64,000 nt of DNA from Geodermatophilus telluris (GCF_900102745.1 NZ_FMZF01000001.1:310001-374000), one strand, 5' to 3'. Counted from the first letter of the stretch, positions 46,583 to 55,556 are shown. A program made the numbers and translations. The notes: generated by a model from the letters alone, not told the origin.

Positions 46583-47428
46583 TCAGGACTCGCAGCCGAC
46601 GCCGTCGCCGTCGCCGTCCAGGGCCGGGTTCCACCCCGGGTCGCCCTCGCGCAGCGGTGCCGCGCCGGCCGCGCGCGCCGTGGCGCAGTCGGGGAAGGGA
46701 CCGGTCGGCGCGGACGGGGGCTCCTGCTGGGCGGCGGTCGCCTCGCGGCTGGGCAGCGGCTCGGCCGGGCAGGTCTCGAGCACCGCGGCCGCCGCGTCGT
46801 GCTCGGCCGCGGTCATCCACAGGCCGTAGGTCAGCTTCACCGCGACCTGCCGGGCGACGTAGGCGCAGCGGTAGGAGCGGTCGGGCGGCAGCCAGGTGGC
46901 GGCGTCGCCGTCGCCCTTCTGCTGGTTGAGCGGCCCGTCGACGGCGAGCAGGTTGAGCGGGTCGTTGGCGAAGGCGGTGCGGCGGGCGGGGTCCCACTGC
47001 TGGGCGCCCTTCTGCCAGGCGTCCGACAGCGCGACGACGTGGTCGATCTGCACCGCCTCGCTGGTGTCCTCGCCGCGGCGGAAGGCGATGGTGCGGCCGG
47101 AGTAGGGGTCGGCGAGGGTGCCGCTGACGACGACGCAGTCGTCCGTGCCCGGCGCGAAGCGCTCGCCGGTGAGGTCGCGGGCCAGGACGTCGTTGCGGGT
47201 GTCGCAGCCGTTGCGGTCGGTGTCCACCCAGCCGTCGCCGAACTCGTCGCGGGAGTACCCGGTCTGCGGCGCGCGGCCGCGGACGGGCACCGACTCCAGG
47301 GCCTCGAGCGCGCTGCCGGTGGCCGGGACGGGGTCCCCGGAGGACCCGGTGAGGTCGACACAGCCGGTGGCCAGCGCAGCGGTCAGGCCCAGGGCGCCGG
47401 CACGCGCGAGGGCGGTGCGGAGGGACAC
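46583..47428 (-). CDS. Secreted HNH-type (GmrSD/DUF1524-like) nuclease with Excalibur domain
   Basis: A 281-residue exported protein. The N-terminus is a signal peptide with a lipobox-like LATGC near 20-23. The nuclease core has [20 protein letters not shown] (the DHVV His) and [18 protein letters not shown] (NL...N). The C-terminal 40 residues form an Excalibur calcium-binding domain, with [19 protein letters not shown] and [11 protein letters not shown]. Similar proteins are secreted or surface nucleases of actinobacteria. GTG start; TAGCGT (47434-47439, minus) lies 5 nt upstream. Confidence 0.87.
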   Translation of the reverse strand: MSLRTALARAGALGLTAALATGCVDLTGSSGDPVPATGSALEALESVPVRGRAPQTGYSRDEFGDGWVDTDRNGCDTRNDVLARDLTGERFAPGTDDCVVVSGTLADPYSGRTIAFRRGEDTSEAVQIDHVVALSDAWQKGAQQWDPARRTAFANDPLNLLAVDGPLNQQKGDGDAATWLPPDRSYRCAYVARQVAVKLTYGLWMTAAEHDAAAAVLETCPAEPLPSREATAAQQEPPSAPTGPFPDCATARAAGAAPLREGDPGWNPALDGDGDGVGCES

Positions 47429-47482
47429 GGCCGACGCTACGTCCGGCCCCCGGTCCCGCCGGGCCGCGACACGCGGCCCGGG

Positions 47483-48658
47483 TCAGTGCAGGTTGGTGGT
47501 GGCCCGGTAGAGGACGGCCGGACCGCGGGCGGTGACCGGCGCGCCGGCCGGCACGAACGCCGACTGCCCGCGCTCCAGCACCAGCTCGCCGTCGGCACCG
47601 GTCAGCGTCGCCCGCCCCTCGGCGCACAGCACGACCTGCGGCCCGCGCGTGGCGAACGGGCCGGCCTGCTCGTCGAGCTGGGCGCGGGTCAGGTCGAAGT
47701 CCTCGACCGGCACCGGGTAGCGCAGGCCGCCGGGCCCGAGCACCGGGTGGATGACCGGGATGCGGCCGTCGGAGAAGTCGAGCACCTCGATGAGGGCGGC
47801 GAGGTCGACGTGCTTGGTGGTCAGCCCGCCGCGCAGCACGTTGTCCGAGCTGGCCATCACCTCGACGCCGGCCCCGGACAGGTAGGCGTGCAGGTTGCCG
47901 GCGGGGAGGAAGACCGCCTCACCGGGGGCGAGCTTGAGGTGGTTGCACATCAGCGAGATGACCACGCCGGGGTCGCCCGGGTAGGCCTCGGCCAGCGCCG
48001 CCGCCCACCGGTAGGTGTTGATGAACTCCGGGTCGTGCGCGGCCACGAAGGCCGCCGCCCGGCGCGCGACGACGTCGACGAGGTGGGTGCGCCGCATCCC
48101 CGAGAGCGCGAGCAGCTGCGGGATGGCCGCCTGCAGCCCGCCGCGGGCCAGCGCCGCGATGGTCGGCTTGAGCTCGGGCAGCTGCAGCTTGGCCAGGCAG
48201 TGCAGCGACTCCTCGACCGGCCGGAAGCCGCACAGCGCCTCGAAGGTGGTCAGCGCCAGCAGCAGCTCGGGCTTGTGCCACGGGTCCTTGAAGGTGCGCG
48301 ACGGGTCGTCGCGCGGCACCCCGGCGGCCTCCTCGGCGAGGAAGCCGGCCTGGGCCTGCTCCATCGTCGGGTGCGCCTGCAGCGACAGCGGCGCCTCCGC
48401 GGCGAGGACCTTCATGAGGAACGGCAGCCGGGCACCGAAGCGCTCGTGGACCGCCCCGCCGAGCAGGTCCTGGGGCTGCTCGGCGATCGCCTTGTCCAGC
48501 GGGGCCCCGGTCGAGAGCACGCTGGGCTGGTCGGGGTGACCGCCCATCCACAGCTCCGCGTAGGGCCGGTCGGCGGGGACCGGTTCACCCAGCAGGTCGG
48601 GGATGACGGTCCGCGACCCCCACGGGTAGTGCCGCACCGCGTTGCTCATCTGCCACAT
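47483..48658 (-). CDS. manA: Mannose-6-phosphate isomerase, class I
   Basis: A 391-residue type I phosphomannose isomerase: RHYPWGSRTVIPDLLGE, the zinc-site LSLQAHPTMEQAQAGFLAEE, DPWHKPELLLALT, and the later GNLHAYLSGAGVEVMASSDN with VLRGGLTTKHVD. It interconverts fructose-6-phosphate and mannose-6-phosphate for mannose-containing cell-envelope glycans. ATG at 48658 is supported by TAGCCT 8 nt upstream, without an SD. It follows the SIS gene by 109 nt. Confidence 0.95.
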   Translation of the reverse strand: MWQMSNAVRHYPWGSRTVIPDLLGEPVPADRPYAELWMGGHPDQPSVLSTGAPLDKAIAEQPQDLLGGAVHERFGARLPFLMKVLAAEAPLSLQAHPTMEQAQAGFLAEEAAGVPRDDPSRTFKDPWHKPELLLALTTFEALCGFRPVEESLHCLAKLQLPELKPTIAALARGGLQAAIPQLLALSGMRRTHLVDVVARRAAAFVAAHDPEFINTYRWAAALAEAYPGDPGVVISLMCNHLKLAPGEAVFLPAGNLHAYLSGAGVEVMASSDNVLRGGLTTKHVDLAALIEVLDFSDGRIPVIHPVLGPGGLRYPVPVEDFDLTRAQLDEQAGPFATRGPQVVLCAEGRATLTGADGELVLERGQSAFVPAGAPVTARGPAVLYRATTNLH

Positions 48659-48666
48659 CGCCCCGC

Positions 48667-48672
48667 AGGCTA
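48667..48672 (-). promoter_or_regulatory. Candidate leaderless -10 for manA
   Basis: TAGCCT on the minus strand, 8 nt before the ATG at 48658; no SD sequence. Confidence 0.5.
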
Positions 48673-48767
48673 CCGGTGCGCCCTCCCCCGGCCGGGCGCC
48701 CGCGATGCCCGTCTCCCCCGATCGGGCGGGGTCCGGCGGGCCGGACGACCGCCCCGCGGGCCGCGGC

Positions 48768-49910
48768 TCAGCGGCCCAGCACCCGCTCCCGGTCGAGCGC
48801 CAGCGCCAGGTAGACGGCGCTGAAGTCGGCCACCGCCAGCTGCCGGGCCAGCCGCGGCAGCCGGCCGTGGCGGTCCGGCTCGCCGTGCTCGGCCAGGCCG
48901 CTGACCGGCACGTTGTTCGCCGTCGCCGTGCGCAGCACCTCGGCCATCGCCTCCGCCGCCGACCGCGGCTCCCGCTCGCCGCTGCCGTCGTGGTGGGCGG
49001 CGTCGGTGTCGCGGATGGTGAGCAGCCGCAGCCGGCGGCCCTCGTCGTCGGTGCGGTCGCGGAAGAAGTCGTCGGAATCACGCGGGGCCAGCGGACCGCC
49101 GAGGACGGCACGGGCGGCCACCCGCTGGTCGGGCAGCCGGTAGCAGCTGGCGGGCAGGCCCGCCAGGGTGGCCAGCTGGTCGGCGAAGCGGGTGGCCGCG
49201 GTGCCGGCCAGCGGCCCCTCGGCGACGATCACCGGCAGCGCGTCGAGCAGCTCCAGGGCCAGGGTCTTGGCCGGGTTGCCGAAGGACTCGCGGGCCGGGC
49301 CGCACTCGGCGGCGACCTCGTCGAGGGTCGCGGCGACCGCCTCGCAGTCGGCGGCGGCCTGCCCGACCAGCCCCAGCTCGGTGGCCAGCCGCAGCAGCGG
49401 GGTCAGCAGCGACCACAGCGTGGTGTGCTGCACGCGCGAGCGCGGCAGCGGCACGTAGGGCATCCGCGCGGTGGAGCAGGCCGCGCGCAGCGGCGCGTCC
49501 TCGGCACCGATGCCCAGCAGCGAGACGCCGCGGCGGGCGGCCTCGTAGGCCGGCGTCACCGCGTAGGCGCCGGCGCCGGTGCGGGTGGCGACGACGGCGA
49601 CGTCGGTCGGGCCGGTCCACACCGGGAGGTCGGGGCCGGGGACGACGTCGACGGTGACCGGGCTGGAGGGGCCGAGCAGCGCCCGCAGCACCGAGGCGGC
49701 CACCGCGCCCTCGCGGCGGGCGACGATGACCATGCCGCGGGGCCGCCCGCCGGCGGTGATCCGGTCGAGACCCGCCTCGTCGGTGAGCCGGGCGGTCTCG
49801 CGCACCTGGGCGCCGGCGCCGGCGACGGCCGGCAGCAGCCCGCGGGGGTCGCGGGCACGCAGCACGTCGAGGTCGTCGAGGACCTCCTCGGCCAGCTCCG
49901 GCGAGGTCAT
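48768..49910 (-). CDS. SIS-domain bifunctional phosphoglucose/phosphomannose isomerase-like protein
   Basis: A 380-residue protein of the SIS superfamily, counterpart of Rv3256c. GGRPRGMVIVARREGAVAAS and TDVAVVATRTGAGAYAVTPA match SIS strands; the C-terminal SIS_C-type region has FGNPAKTLALELLDALPVIV and DSDDFFRDRTDDEGRRLRLL. In archaea and some bacteria such enzymes isomerise both glucose- and mannose-6-phosphate; the glycine-rich and serine contacts are weakened here, so activity is uncertain. ATG overlaps the Trm112-like stop (ATGA). Confidence 0.82.
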   Translation of the reverse strand: MTSPELAEEVLDDLDVLRARDPRGLLPAVAGAGAQVRETARLTDEAGLDRITAGGRPRGMVIVARREGAVAASVLRALLGPSSPVTVDVVPGPDLPVWTGPTDVAVVATRTGAGAYAVTPAYEAARRGVSLLGIGAEDAPLRAACSTARMPYVPLPRSRVQHTTLWSLLTPLLRLATELGLVGQAAADCEAVAATLDEVAAECGPARESFGNPAKTLALELLDALPVIVAEGPLAGTAATRFADQLATLAGLPASCYRLPDQRVAARAVLGGPLAPRDSDDFFRDRTDDEGRRLRLLTIRDTDAAHHDGSGEREPRSAAEAMAEVLRTATANNVPVSGLAEHGEPDRHGRLPRLARQLAVADFSAVYLALALDRERVLGR

Positions 49911-50101
49911 GCCGACCGGGTCCGGGCCTCGTCGAGCAGCAGCACCGGGATGCCGTCGCGGACCGGGAACGCCCGGTCGCAGGTGGGGCAGACCAGCTCG
50001 CCGGCCGCCTCGTCCACCGTCAGCGGGCTGTGGTGGGTGTCGGGGCAGGCCAGCACCTGCAGCAGCACGGGGTCGAGCCCCAGCGGTCCGGTCCCGCTCA
50101 T
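49907..50101 (-). CDS. Trm112-family zinc-ribbon protein
   Basis: A 64-residue protein with LLQVLACPDTHHSPLTVD and ELVCPTCDRAFPVRDGIPVL, a Trm112-like fold with CxxC-type zinc ligands. Trm112 activates methyltransferases in eukaryotes and archaea; the bacterial role is unclear. ATG overlaps the manB stop and its own stop overlaps the SIS-domain gene (both ATGA), so the three genes are translationally coupled. Confidence 0.9.
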   Translation of the reverse strand: MSGTGPLGLDPVLLQVLACPDTHHSPLTVDEAAGELVCPTCDRAFPVRDGIPVLLLDEARTRSA

Positions 50102-51459
50102 GCGCGCACCATCCCCAGCACCCGGTCCCGCAGCTGCGCCATGCGCGCCTCGTCGGGAGCCTCGACGTTGAGCCGCAGCAGCGGCTCGGTGTTGCTGGCC
50201 CGCAGGTTGAACCACGACCCGTCGGGCAGGTCGACGGTGAGCCCGTCGAGCTCGTCGAACGCCGCGCCGTCGGCCTCGAACGCCTCGCGGACGGCCGCCG
50301 TCCGCCCGGCCGCGTCGGCCACGGTGGAGTTGATCTCCCCGGAGGCGGCGTAGCGGCCGTAGGCGGCGGTCAGCTCCGACAGCGGCCGGCTCTGCTCCCC
50401 CAGCGCCGCGAGCACGTGCATCGCCGCCAGCATCCCGGTGTCGGCGCGCCAGAAGTCCCGGAAGTAGTAGTGCGCCGAGTGCTCGCCGCCGAAGACGGCG
50501 TCGGTGCGCGCCATCTCGGCCTTGATGAACGAGTGGCCGACCCGCGTGCGCACCGGCTCGCCGCCGTGCTCGCGGACGATCTCGGGCACCGCCCGCGAGG
50601 TGATCAGGTTGTGGATGACCGTCGTCCCCCGGCCCTTGGCCAGCTCCCGGACGGCGACCAGCGCGGTGATCGCCGAGGGGCTCACCGGCTCGCCGCGCTC
50701 GTCGACGACGAACACCCGGTCGGCGTCCCCGTCGAAGGCCAGGCCGAGGTCGGCGCCCTCCCGGCGGACGGCCTCCTGCAGGTCGACCAGGTTGGCCGGG
50801 TCCAGCGGGTTGGCCTCGTGGTTGGGGAAGGTGCCGTCGAGCTCGAAGTACAGCGGGACGACGTCGAGCGGGAGGCCGGCCAGCACGACGGGGACGGTGT
50901 GCCCGCCCATGCCGTTGCCGGCGTCGACGACCACGCGCAGCGGCCGGATCCCCGACAGGTCGACCAGCCGGCGCAGGTGCTCGGCGTAGGCGGTGAGCAG
51001 GTCGCGCTGGGTGATCTCGGCGGTGCGCGCGGGCTGCCGGTCGTAGCTGTCGCGCTCGGCCCACTCGCGCACGGTGGCCAGGCCCGACTCCTGCCCGACG
51101 GGGGCGGCGCCGGCCCGGCAGAGCTTGATGCCGTTGTACTGCGCCGGGTTGTGGCTGGCGGTGAACATCGCGCCGGGGACGTCGAGCGAGCCGGCGGCGA
51201 AGTAGAGCAGGTCGGTGGAGCCCAGGCCCGCCTCGACGACGTCGACACCGCGGGAGAGCACGCCCTCGGCGAAGGCGCGGGAGAGCGGGACCGAGGAGGG
51301 GCGCATGTCGTGGGCGGTGACGACCGCGGTCGCGCCGCTCTCGGTGGCCACGAGTTCGGCGAAGGCGGCGCCGATGCGCCGGGCGACGTCCTCGTCCCAC
51401 TGGTCGGGGACGACGCCCCGGACGTCGTATGCCTTGATGATCGCCGACAGGTCCGTCAC
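50098..51459 (-). CDS. manB: Phosphomannomutase/phosphoglucomutase
   Basis: A 453-residue alpha-D-phosphohexomutase: LSAIIKAYDVRGVVPDQWDE at the start, phosphoserine loop FTASHNPAQYNGIK near 119, metal loop AFDGDADRVFVVD near 248, sugar-binding GGEHSAHYYFRD near 332 and phosphate-binding RASNTEPLLRLNVE near 427. It interconverts mannose-6- and mannose-1-phosphate for GDP-mannose. GTG at 51459 has GAGG 6 nt upstream; GTG at 51465 would abut it. First gene of the mannose operon. Confidence 0.96.
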   Translation of the reverse strand: MTDLSAIIKAYDVRGVVPDQWDEDVARRIGAAFAELVATESGATAVVTAHDMRPSSVPLSRAFAEGVLSRGVDVVEAGLGSTDLLYFAAGSLDVPGAMFTASHNPAQYNGIKLCRAGAAPVGQESGLATVREWAERDSYDRQPARTAEITQRDLLTAYAEHLRRLVDLSGIRPLRVVVDAGNGMGGHTVPVVLAGLPLDVVPLYFELDGTFPNHEANPLDPANLVDLQEAVRREGADLGLAFDGDADRVFVVDERGEPVSPSAITALVAVRELAKGRGTTVIHNLITSRAVPEIVREHGGEPVRTRVGHSFIKAEMARTDAVFGGEHSAHYYFRDFWRADTGMLAAMHVLAALGEQSRPLSELTAAYGRYAASGEINSTVADAAGRTAAVREAFEADGAAFDELDGLTVDLPDGSWFNLRASNTEPLLRLNVEAPDEARMAQLRDRVLGMVRA

Positions 51460-51545
51460 TGCCACCCTCGCCTGGACTGCCCGGCCGCGCGGCTGCGCCC
51501 GGTGCCCGACGATCCTATGAGGCCCCCCGCGGGGACCCCATCCCA

Positions 51546-51600
51546 CTCACCCGCCGGCGCCAGCCCTCCGGGTGAGGCCGGGCCCGCGGCTGCCGGGCCC
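51546..51600. terminator. Two hairpins downstream of the DUF3499 gene
   Basis: GGGCCCG (51580-51586)/CGGGCCC (51594-51600) directly behind the DUF3499 stop, then CTCACCCG (51546-51553)/CGGGTGAG (51569-51576). They probably separate DUF3499 transcription from manB. Confidence 0.6.
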
Positions 51601-51950
51601 TAGGGGATGTCGGGGAGGACGCGCAGGTGCCCCCGGCGGGTGCCGCGGCCGTCGTCGGCCGGCGGCCGGGGCGGCTCGGGACGGGCGGCCTCGCGGACGG
51701 CGTCGGCCAGCGCGAGCAGGTCGTCACCGGTCGGACCGGAGTCCTCGACGTCGATCTCGTGCCGGACGACCTCCCAACCGCGCGGCACGGTGAGCCGCTC
51801 GGCGTGGAACTCGCAGAGGTCGTAGCTGTGCGGCTCGGAGAACGTGGCCAACGGCCCGACGACGGCGGTCGACTCGGCGTACACGTAGGTCAGGGTCGCG
51901 CCCGCCGGTTGCGCGCAGCCGCTGCGCGAGCAGCGACGTGACTGCCTCAC
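51600..51950 (-). CDS. DUF3499 zinc-binding protein
   Basis: A 116-residue protein: RRCSRSGCAQPAGATLTYVY and LCEFHAERLTVPRGWEVVRH give a CxxxxC...CxxH zinc site typical of DUF3499 (Rv3258c). A C-terminal stretch is Arg/Pro-rich. Function unknown; the zinc ribbon suggests binding to nucleic acid or protein. GTG at 51950 has GAGGA 7 nt upstream; the next GTG upstream is less well placed. Divergent from the metallopeptidase-like gene. Confidence 0.88.
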   Translation of the reverse strand: MRQSRRCSRSGCAQPAGATLTYVYAESTAVVGPLATFSEPHSYDLCEFHAERLTVPRGWEVVRHEIDVEDSGPTGDDLLALADAVREAARPEPPRPPADDGRGTRRGHLRVLPDIP

Positions 51951-52135
51951 CACCGGTTCCTCACGCGAGGCACAGTAGCCGCGACCGCGAGGTGTCGGCG
52001 ACAGGCGCACCGGGACCGAGACCTCTCCGTCACCACCGTCCCCACCCATCCAACCCGACGCCTCCGGGCACTCGGGCACCGGGTGACCGGCCCCGGCGGG
52101 GCGGCCGGTGCGCTGCCCGCGCCCGCGGGGCGCCG

Positions 52136-52141
52136 TACGCT
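52136..52141 (+). promoter_or_regulatory. Candidate leaderless -10 for the metallopeptidase-like gene
   Basis: TACGCT ends 9 nt before the ATG at 52151; no SD sequence. Confidence 0.45.
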
Positions 52142-52150
52142 CGCCCCGCC

Positions 52151-52618
52151 ATGAGCCGACCCGCCCGCCGCTCCCCCCGCACCCGCCGCGACCGGCACGG
52201 CCGGGGCCTGCGCGGCCGCCTGGTGCCCGGCGACGTGCCGCTGTCCCGCAGCCGCGCCGAGCAGTTCGACGACCTGGTCCTCGACGCGGTCGAGGACATC
52301 GAGCGCCGCTGGGAGCGGGAGCTGGCCGGGGTCGAGTTCGCCGTCGAGGACGTGCCGTGGGTCGACCACACCGACCCCGACGAGGTGGTCCTCGACCCCG
52401 ACGTCCTCGACGACGGCACGGTGCCGCTGGCCCGGGTGCTGCCCGCGCACCGCGAGGACGGCCGCGAGGTGCCGGCGCGGATCGTCGTCTACCGGCGGCC
52501 GCTGGAGATCCGCGCGCACGACCGCGACGACCTCGCCGACCTCGTCCGCGACGTCGTCGTCGACCAGGTGGCGGTGCTGCTGGGCCGCGACCCGGAGGAG
52601 ATCGACCCGACGGGCTAG
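52151..52618 (+). CDS. Metallopeptidase-family protein (Rv3259-like) without HExxH
   Basis: A 155-residue protein of the small zincin-like family: FDDLVLDAVEDIERRWEREL and VPARIVVYRRPLEIRAHDRD match. In active family members the helix after this carries HExxH; here it reads LADLVRDVVVDQVAVLLG, so both histidines are missing. It is therefore a family member that may have lost metal-dependent catalysis. Its TAG stop shares CTAG with the stop of the converging kinase-like gene. DUF3499 and whiB lie nearby in the same order as in mycobacteria. Confidence 0.8.
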   Translation: MSRPARRSPRTRRDRHGRGLRGRLVPGDVPLSRSRAEQFDDLVLDAVEDIERRWERELAGVEFAVEDVPWVDHTDPDEVVLDPDVLDDGTVPLARVLPAHREDGREVPARIVVYRRPLEIRAHDRDDLADLVRDVVVDQVAVLLGRDPEEIDPTG

Positions 52619-53520
52619 CGGCGCACCTCGACCGGACTACCGAGTTCTGCCGCGAGGCGGCGGGCCTCCTGCAGGCGCTCGCGGGCGAAGGCGGCGTCGA
52701 GGCCGTCGCCGCGGTCGGCGCGGGTCAGCCGGGCCACCAGCTGCTCGAGGGCGACGGCGTGCCACAGCAGGCCGACGTCGGGCTCCTCCCAGCCGGCGGT
52801 GCGCGACCGGACGACGTCGGCGACGCGCCCGCGGTCGTCGGCGTCGGGCGTGGTGGCCCACAGCGTGAGCAGGTCGCGGTGGCGGGGCGCGGCGCGCACG
52901 CCCGACCACTCGAGGACGACCAGCCGGCCCTCCGCGTCGGGCTCGGTGGCCGCCACGGTGGTGTCGACGACGGCGTTGGCGGCGCGCAGGTCGCCGTGGC
53001 CGGCCTCCGACAGCGGCAGCTGCGCCGCGGCCGCCCGCACCGCCCGCAGCTCACCGACCCGCACCCCGCCGCGCAGCAGCCTCGCCGCGCCGCCCACGGA
53101 ACCGCGCGCCCGGCGCAGGGGGGGCCCGGCCGGCGGGGTCCACGGCTCCCCCGCGGGGACGGGCAGCGGCGCGATGCGCAGCGCCGACTCGATCGCCACC
53201 GCCGTCCACCGGGGCCCGCCGGTGGGACCTGGGTGCACCCGCCGGGACAGCAGCCAGCGGCCGTCCTCGGCCGTGGCGAGCACCTCCGGGACCCCGACCT
53301 GCCGCTCCGCGGCCCAGCGGCGCCCCCGCAGCTCGGCGCGCAGCCGGCGCAGCCCGCTCTCGGTGACGGCGAGGTCGAGCACCGCGTCGGCGAGCACCCC
53401 CTGGACGACGCCGAGCCGGGTGCTGAGGTCCGTGACGGCGAGCAGCGGGCCGCCGACCCCCAGCTCGCCGAGCAGGGCGGCGACCCGCTCCTGCGCCGCC
53501 CCCGCCGCACCGCCCGCCAC
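52615..53520 (-). CDS. Aminoglycoside phosphotransferase-like kinase
   Basis: A 301-residue protein. EAGHGDLRAANAVVDTTVAA carries the kinase catalytic-loop signature (HGDLxxxN) near 190 and LVVLEWSGVRAAP the metal-binding region, although an Asp of the usual DxD is replaced by Glu-Trp-Ser. The N-terminal lobe is poorly conserved. Substrate unknown; it may be a maltokinase-like or choline/aminoglycoside kinase relative. GTG start without an SD. Confidence 0.68.
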   Translation of the reverse strand: MAGGAAGAAQERVAALLGELGVGGPLLAVTDLSTRLGVVQGVLADAVLDLAVTESGLRRLRAELRGRRWAAERQVGVPEVLATAEDGRWLLSRRVHPGPTGGPRWTAVAIESALRIAPLPVPAGEPWTPPAGPPLRRARGSVGGAARLLRGGVRVGELRAVRAAAAQLPLSEAGHGDLRAANAVVDTTVAATEPDAEGRLVVLEWSGVRAAPRHRDLLTLWATTPDADDRGRVADVVRSRTAGWEEPDVGLLWHAVALEQLVARLTRADRGDGLDAAFARERLQEARRLAAELGSPVEVRR

Positions 53521-53593
53521 CGCAGGATCGTGGCAGGGACCCCGGCGGGTCGCACGGAGGGCCGGCACGCAAGCCCCTGGGATGCTCTCGGGG

Positions 53594-54589
53594 ATGGACT
53601 CCCCCGCGCCGGTCGCCGCCTGGCTCGTGCTGGCGGTGGCCCTGCTGGCACTGGGCGTGGTGGCCGCCGGCCTGCTGCTCGGCCGGCGCGGGACGCCGGC
53701 GGTCGAGCCGCCGTCCCCGCCCCCGGACCGGCCGGCCGGGCGGCGATGGGCGCAGGACGACCTGCCCGGCTTCCTCGAGTCCCCTCCGGGCACGCCGGCC
53801 GCCGACGACCCGGGTCCCGGGCCGCCGGAGCCGGCCGCGCCGGGACCTGCGGGGCCCGACCCGTCGGGCCGCACGGTGGCCGGGCTGGCCGCCGCGGCGC
53901 TGGCGCTCGTCGCCGTGCTCGCCGCGGTGGCCGGCACCACCCGCGGGGGCGAGGCTCCGCTCCCCGGCGGTCCGGCGACGCCTCCCGCCCCGCGACCGCC
54001 CGCCGCGACGGCGGCCCCGCCGACCACCGCCCCGCCCGACCTGCCGCCCGTCCCCGCCGACCCCCTGCCCGGGGAGCGCGGCGCCGGCGCGCTCGCCGCG
54101 CGCTCGGTGCCCCTCGGCGACGACGGCGCCACCGCCCGGCTGGCCCTGGGCGGGCTGGTGCTGGAGCGGCGGGCGGTCGGCGTCACCGTCACCTACCCGT
54201 CGGTGAGCGTCACCGTGGGCGGGGGCGAGGCGCTGGCGCACGTGCTCCTGCCCACCTGGAACTGCCTGGGCGACGCCGCGCCGGCCGACCCCGAGCAGGC
54301 CGGCTGCACGCGCGCCGGCGTGGAGTACGCCGACCTCCCGACGCCGGCGCTGGAGGTCTCCCGCGACGGCGACGCGCTGCGGCTGACCGGGCGCTTCCCC
54401 ACCTACACCCGACCGTCGGGGACGCCGCCGGTCTACACCGGCCGGGTCTACCCGCTGAGCGTCACCGTGGCGCCGGCCGGGCCGCTGCGCGACGGGCAGG
54501 CGCGCGCCGAGGGCGCACTGTTCCTGGGCACCGACCGGGCCGGGTCCCTGCCCGACCCGTCGCTCAGCCGGATCCGCGTCGTCGGCTGA
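53594..54589 (+). CDS. Membrane protein with two transmembrane segments, unknown function
   Basis: A 331-residue protein. The first helix (about 8-29, AAWLVLAVALLALGVVAAGL) and the second (about 97-116, VAGLAAAALALVAVLAAVAG) flank a Pro-rich cytoplasmic loop; a long Pro/Ala linker and a beta-rich extracellular domain with two cysteines (WNCLGDAAPADPEQAGC) follow. No family was recognised. ATG at 53594 or 53582 may start it. It converges on the next gene with a 26-nt overlap of the 3' ends. Confidence 0.7.
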   Translation: MDSPAPVAAWLVLAVALLALGVVAAGLLLGRRGTPAVEPPSPPPDRPAGRRWAQDDLPGFLESPPGTPAADDPGPGPPEPAAPGPAGPDPSGRTVAGLAAAALALVAVLAAVAGTTRGGEAPLPGGPATPPAPRPPAATAAPPTTAPPDLPPVPADPLPGERGAGALAARSVPLGDDGATARLALGGLVLERRAVGVTVTYPSVSVTVGGGEALAHVLLPTWNCLGDAAPADPEQAGCTRAGVEYADLPTPALEVSRDGDALRLTGRFPTYTRPSGTPPVYTGRVYPLSVTVAPAGPLRDGQARAEGALFLGTDRAGSLPDPSLSRIRVVG

Positions 54590-55466
54590 GCGGCACGCGC
54601 GCCAGGCGCGCCGCGCCGCGGTCGAGGACCGCACGCAGCACCCGGCCCCGGCCGGAGACGGTCACGCCGACGGCGGGCGCGCCGCGCGCGGTGGTCAGCC
54701 CGCCGAGCTCCGAGTGCCCCCACCAGGGCAGCCGGTCCGCGCCGTCCACGAGCGTGAGCAGACCGGCGCGCAGCCGCCCGCCGTCGGTCACGGTGGCCAC
54801 CTCGACGCGGCCGAGCGCGGCGTGCAGCCGGGCGGCGGCGCGGACCAGGTCGCGGGCGCGGGCGTCGCGCTCCCCGGCCAGCAGCCCGGGCAGCACCCGG
54901 TCGACGGCACGGGCGTCCCGGCTGCGCACCACCCGGCCGGGCGCCGCCGCGTCGAGGTCGTCGACCAGGCGGGTGGTGCGCGCGCTCGCCACCCGGGCGT
55001 CGGGCCGCAGCCGGGCGAGGGCCCGCACGGTGGGGTCGCCCAGCGGCAGACCGGCCAGCCGCAGCCGCCAGGGCCGGCGCACCGAGGTCAGCAGGTCGAG
55101 GACGCCGGCCGCGAGCCGGTCCGCGGCGTCCTCGTCCCGGGCCGGGAGCCGTGCGGGCGGGCGGCCGCCGGGCGTGGGCAGGCCGTCGCCGAGCAGGGTG
55201 GCCGTCACGACCGGGCCGGCGGTGGCCAGCTCCAGCAGTGCCAGCGCGTCCGGCCCGCCCGGGCCGCGCGGCCCGACGACCACGGCCGCGGGCACCAGCC
55301 GCGGGCGCCGGTGCACCGCCTGGACGGACAGCACGGTGGTCAGCCAGGGCGACTCGGCCGTGGCCGGCGCGGCGAGGGCCCGCGCGAGCGGCGCGGCGGC
55401 GCGCAGCTCGCGGACGACGGCGGCGGTGCCGAGCACGGTGCGCGTGTCCCTGTCCCCGCCGGTCAC
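54564..55466 (-). CDS. Unrecognised protein, 300 residues
   Basis: No domain was recognised. The N-terminal half is Ala/Leu-rich with VVRELRAAAPLARALAA and RRPRLVPAAVVVGPRGPGG; a central VVTATLLGDGLPTP and the C-terminal LTLVDGADRLPWWGHSELGG and GAPAVGVTVSGRGRVLRAVL look globular. The composition is that of its neighbours. Downstream of the whiB repeat array and its terminator; the start GTG has no clear SD. Confidence 0.6.
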   Translation of the reverse strand: MTGGDRDTRTVLGTAAVVRELRAAAPLARALAAPATAESPWLTTVLSVQAVHRRPRLVPAAVVVGPRGPGGPDALALLELATAGPVVTATLLGDGLPTPGGRPPARLPARDEDAADRLAAGVLDLLTSVRRPWRLRLAGLPLGDPTVRALARLRPDARVASARTTRLVDDLDAAAPGRVVRSRDARAVDRVLPGLLAGERDARARDLVRAAARLHAALGRVEVATVTDGGRLRAGLLTLVDGADRLPWWGHSELGGLTTARGAPAVGVTVSGRGRVLRAVLDRGAARLARVPLSRRRGSG

Positions 55467-55514
55467 CGCCCCATCGGACCACAGCGCCGGGCAGTCCTCC
55501 CCCGGGACGCCGAA

Positions 55515-55541
55515 GCCCCCGACGGCGCTGCCGTCGGGGGC
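55515..55541. terminator. Hairpin terminator downstream of the whiB repeat array
   Basis: GCCCCCGACGG (55515-55525) pairs with CCGTCGGGGGC (55531-55541), 11 bp around CGCTG. Confidence 0.8.
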
Positions 55542-55556
55542 CGGTGAGGTTCGGGG

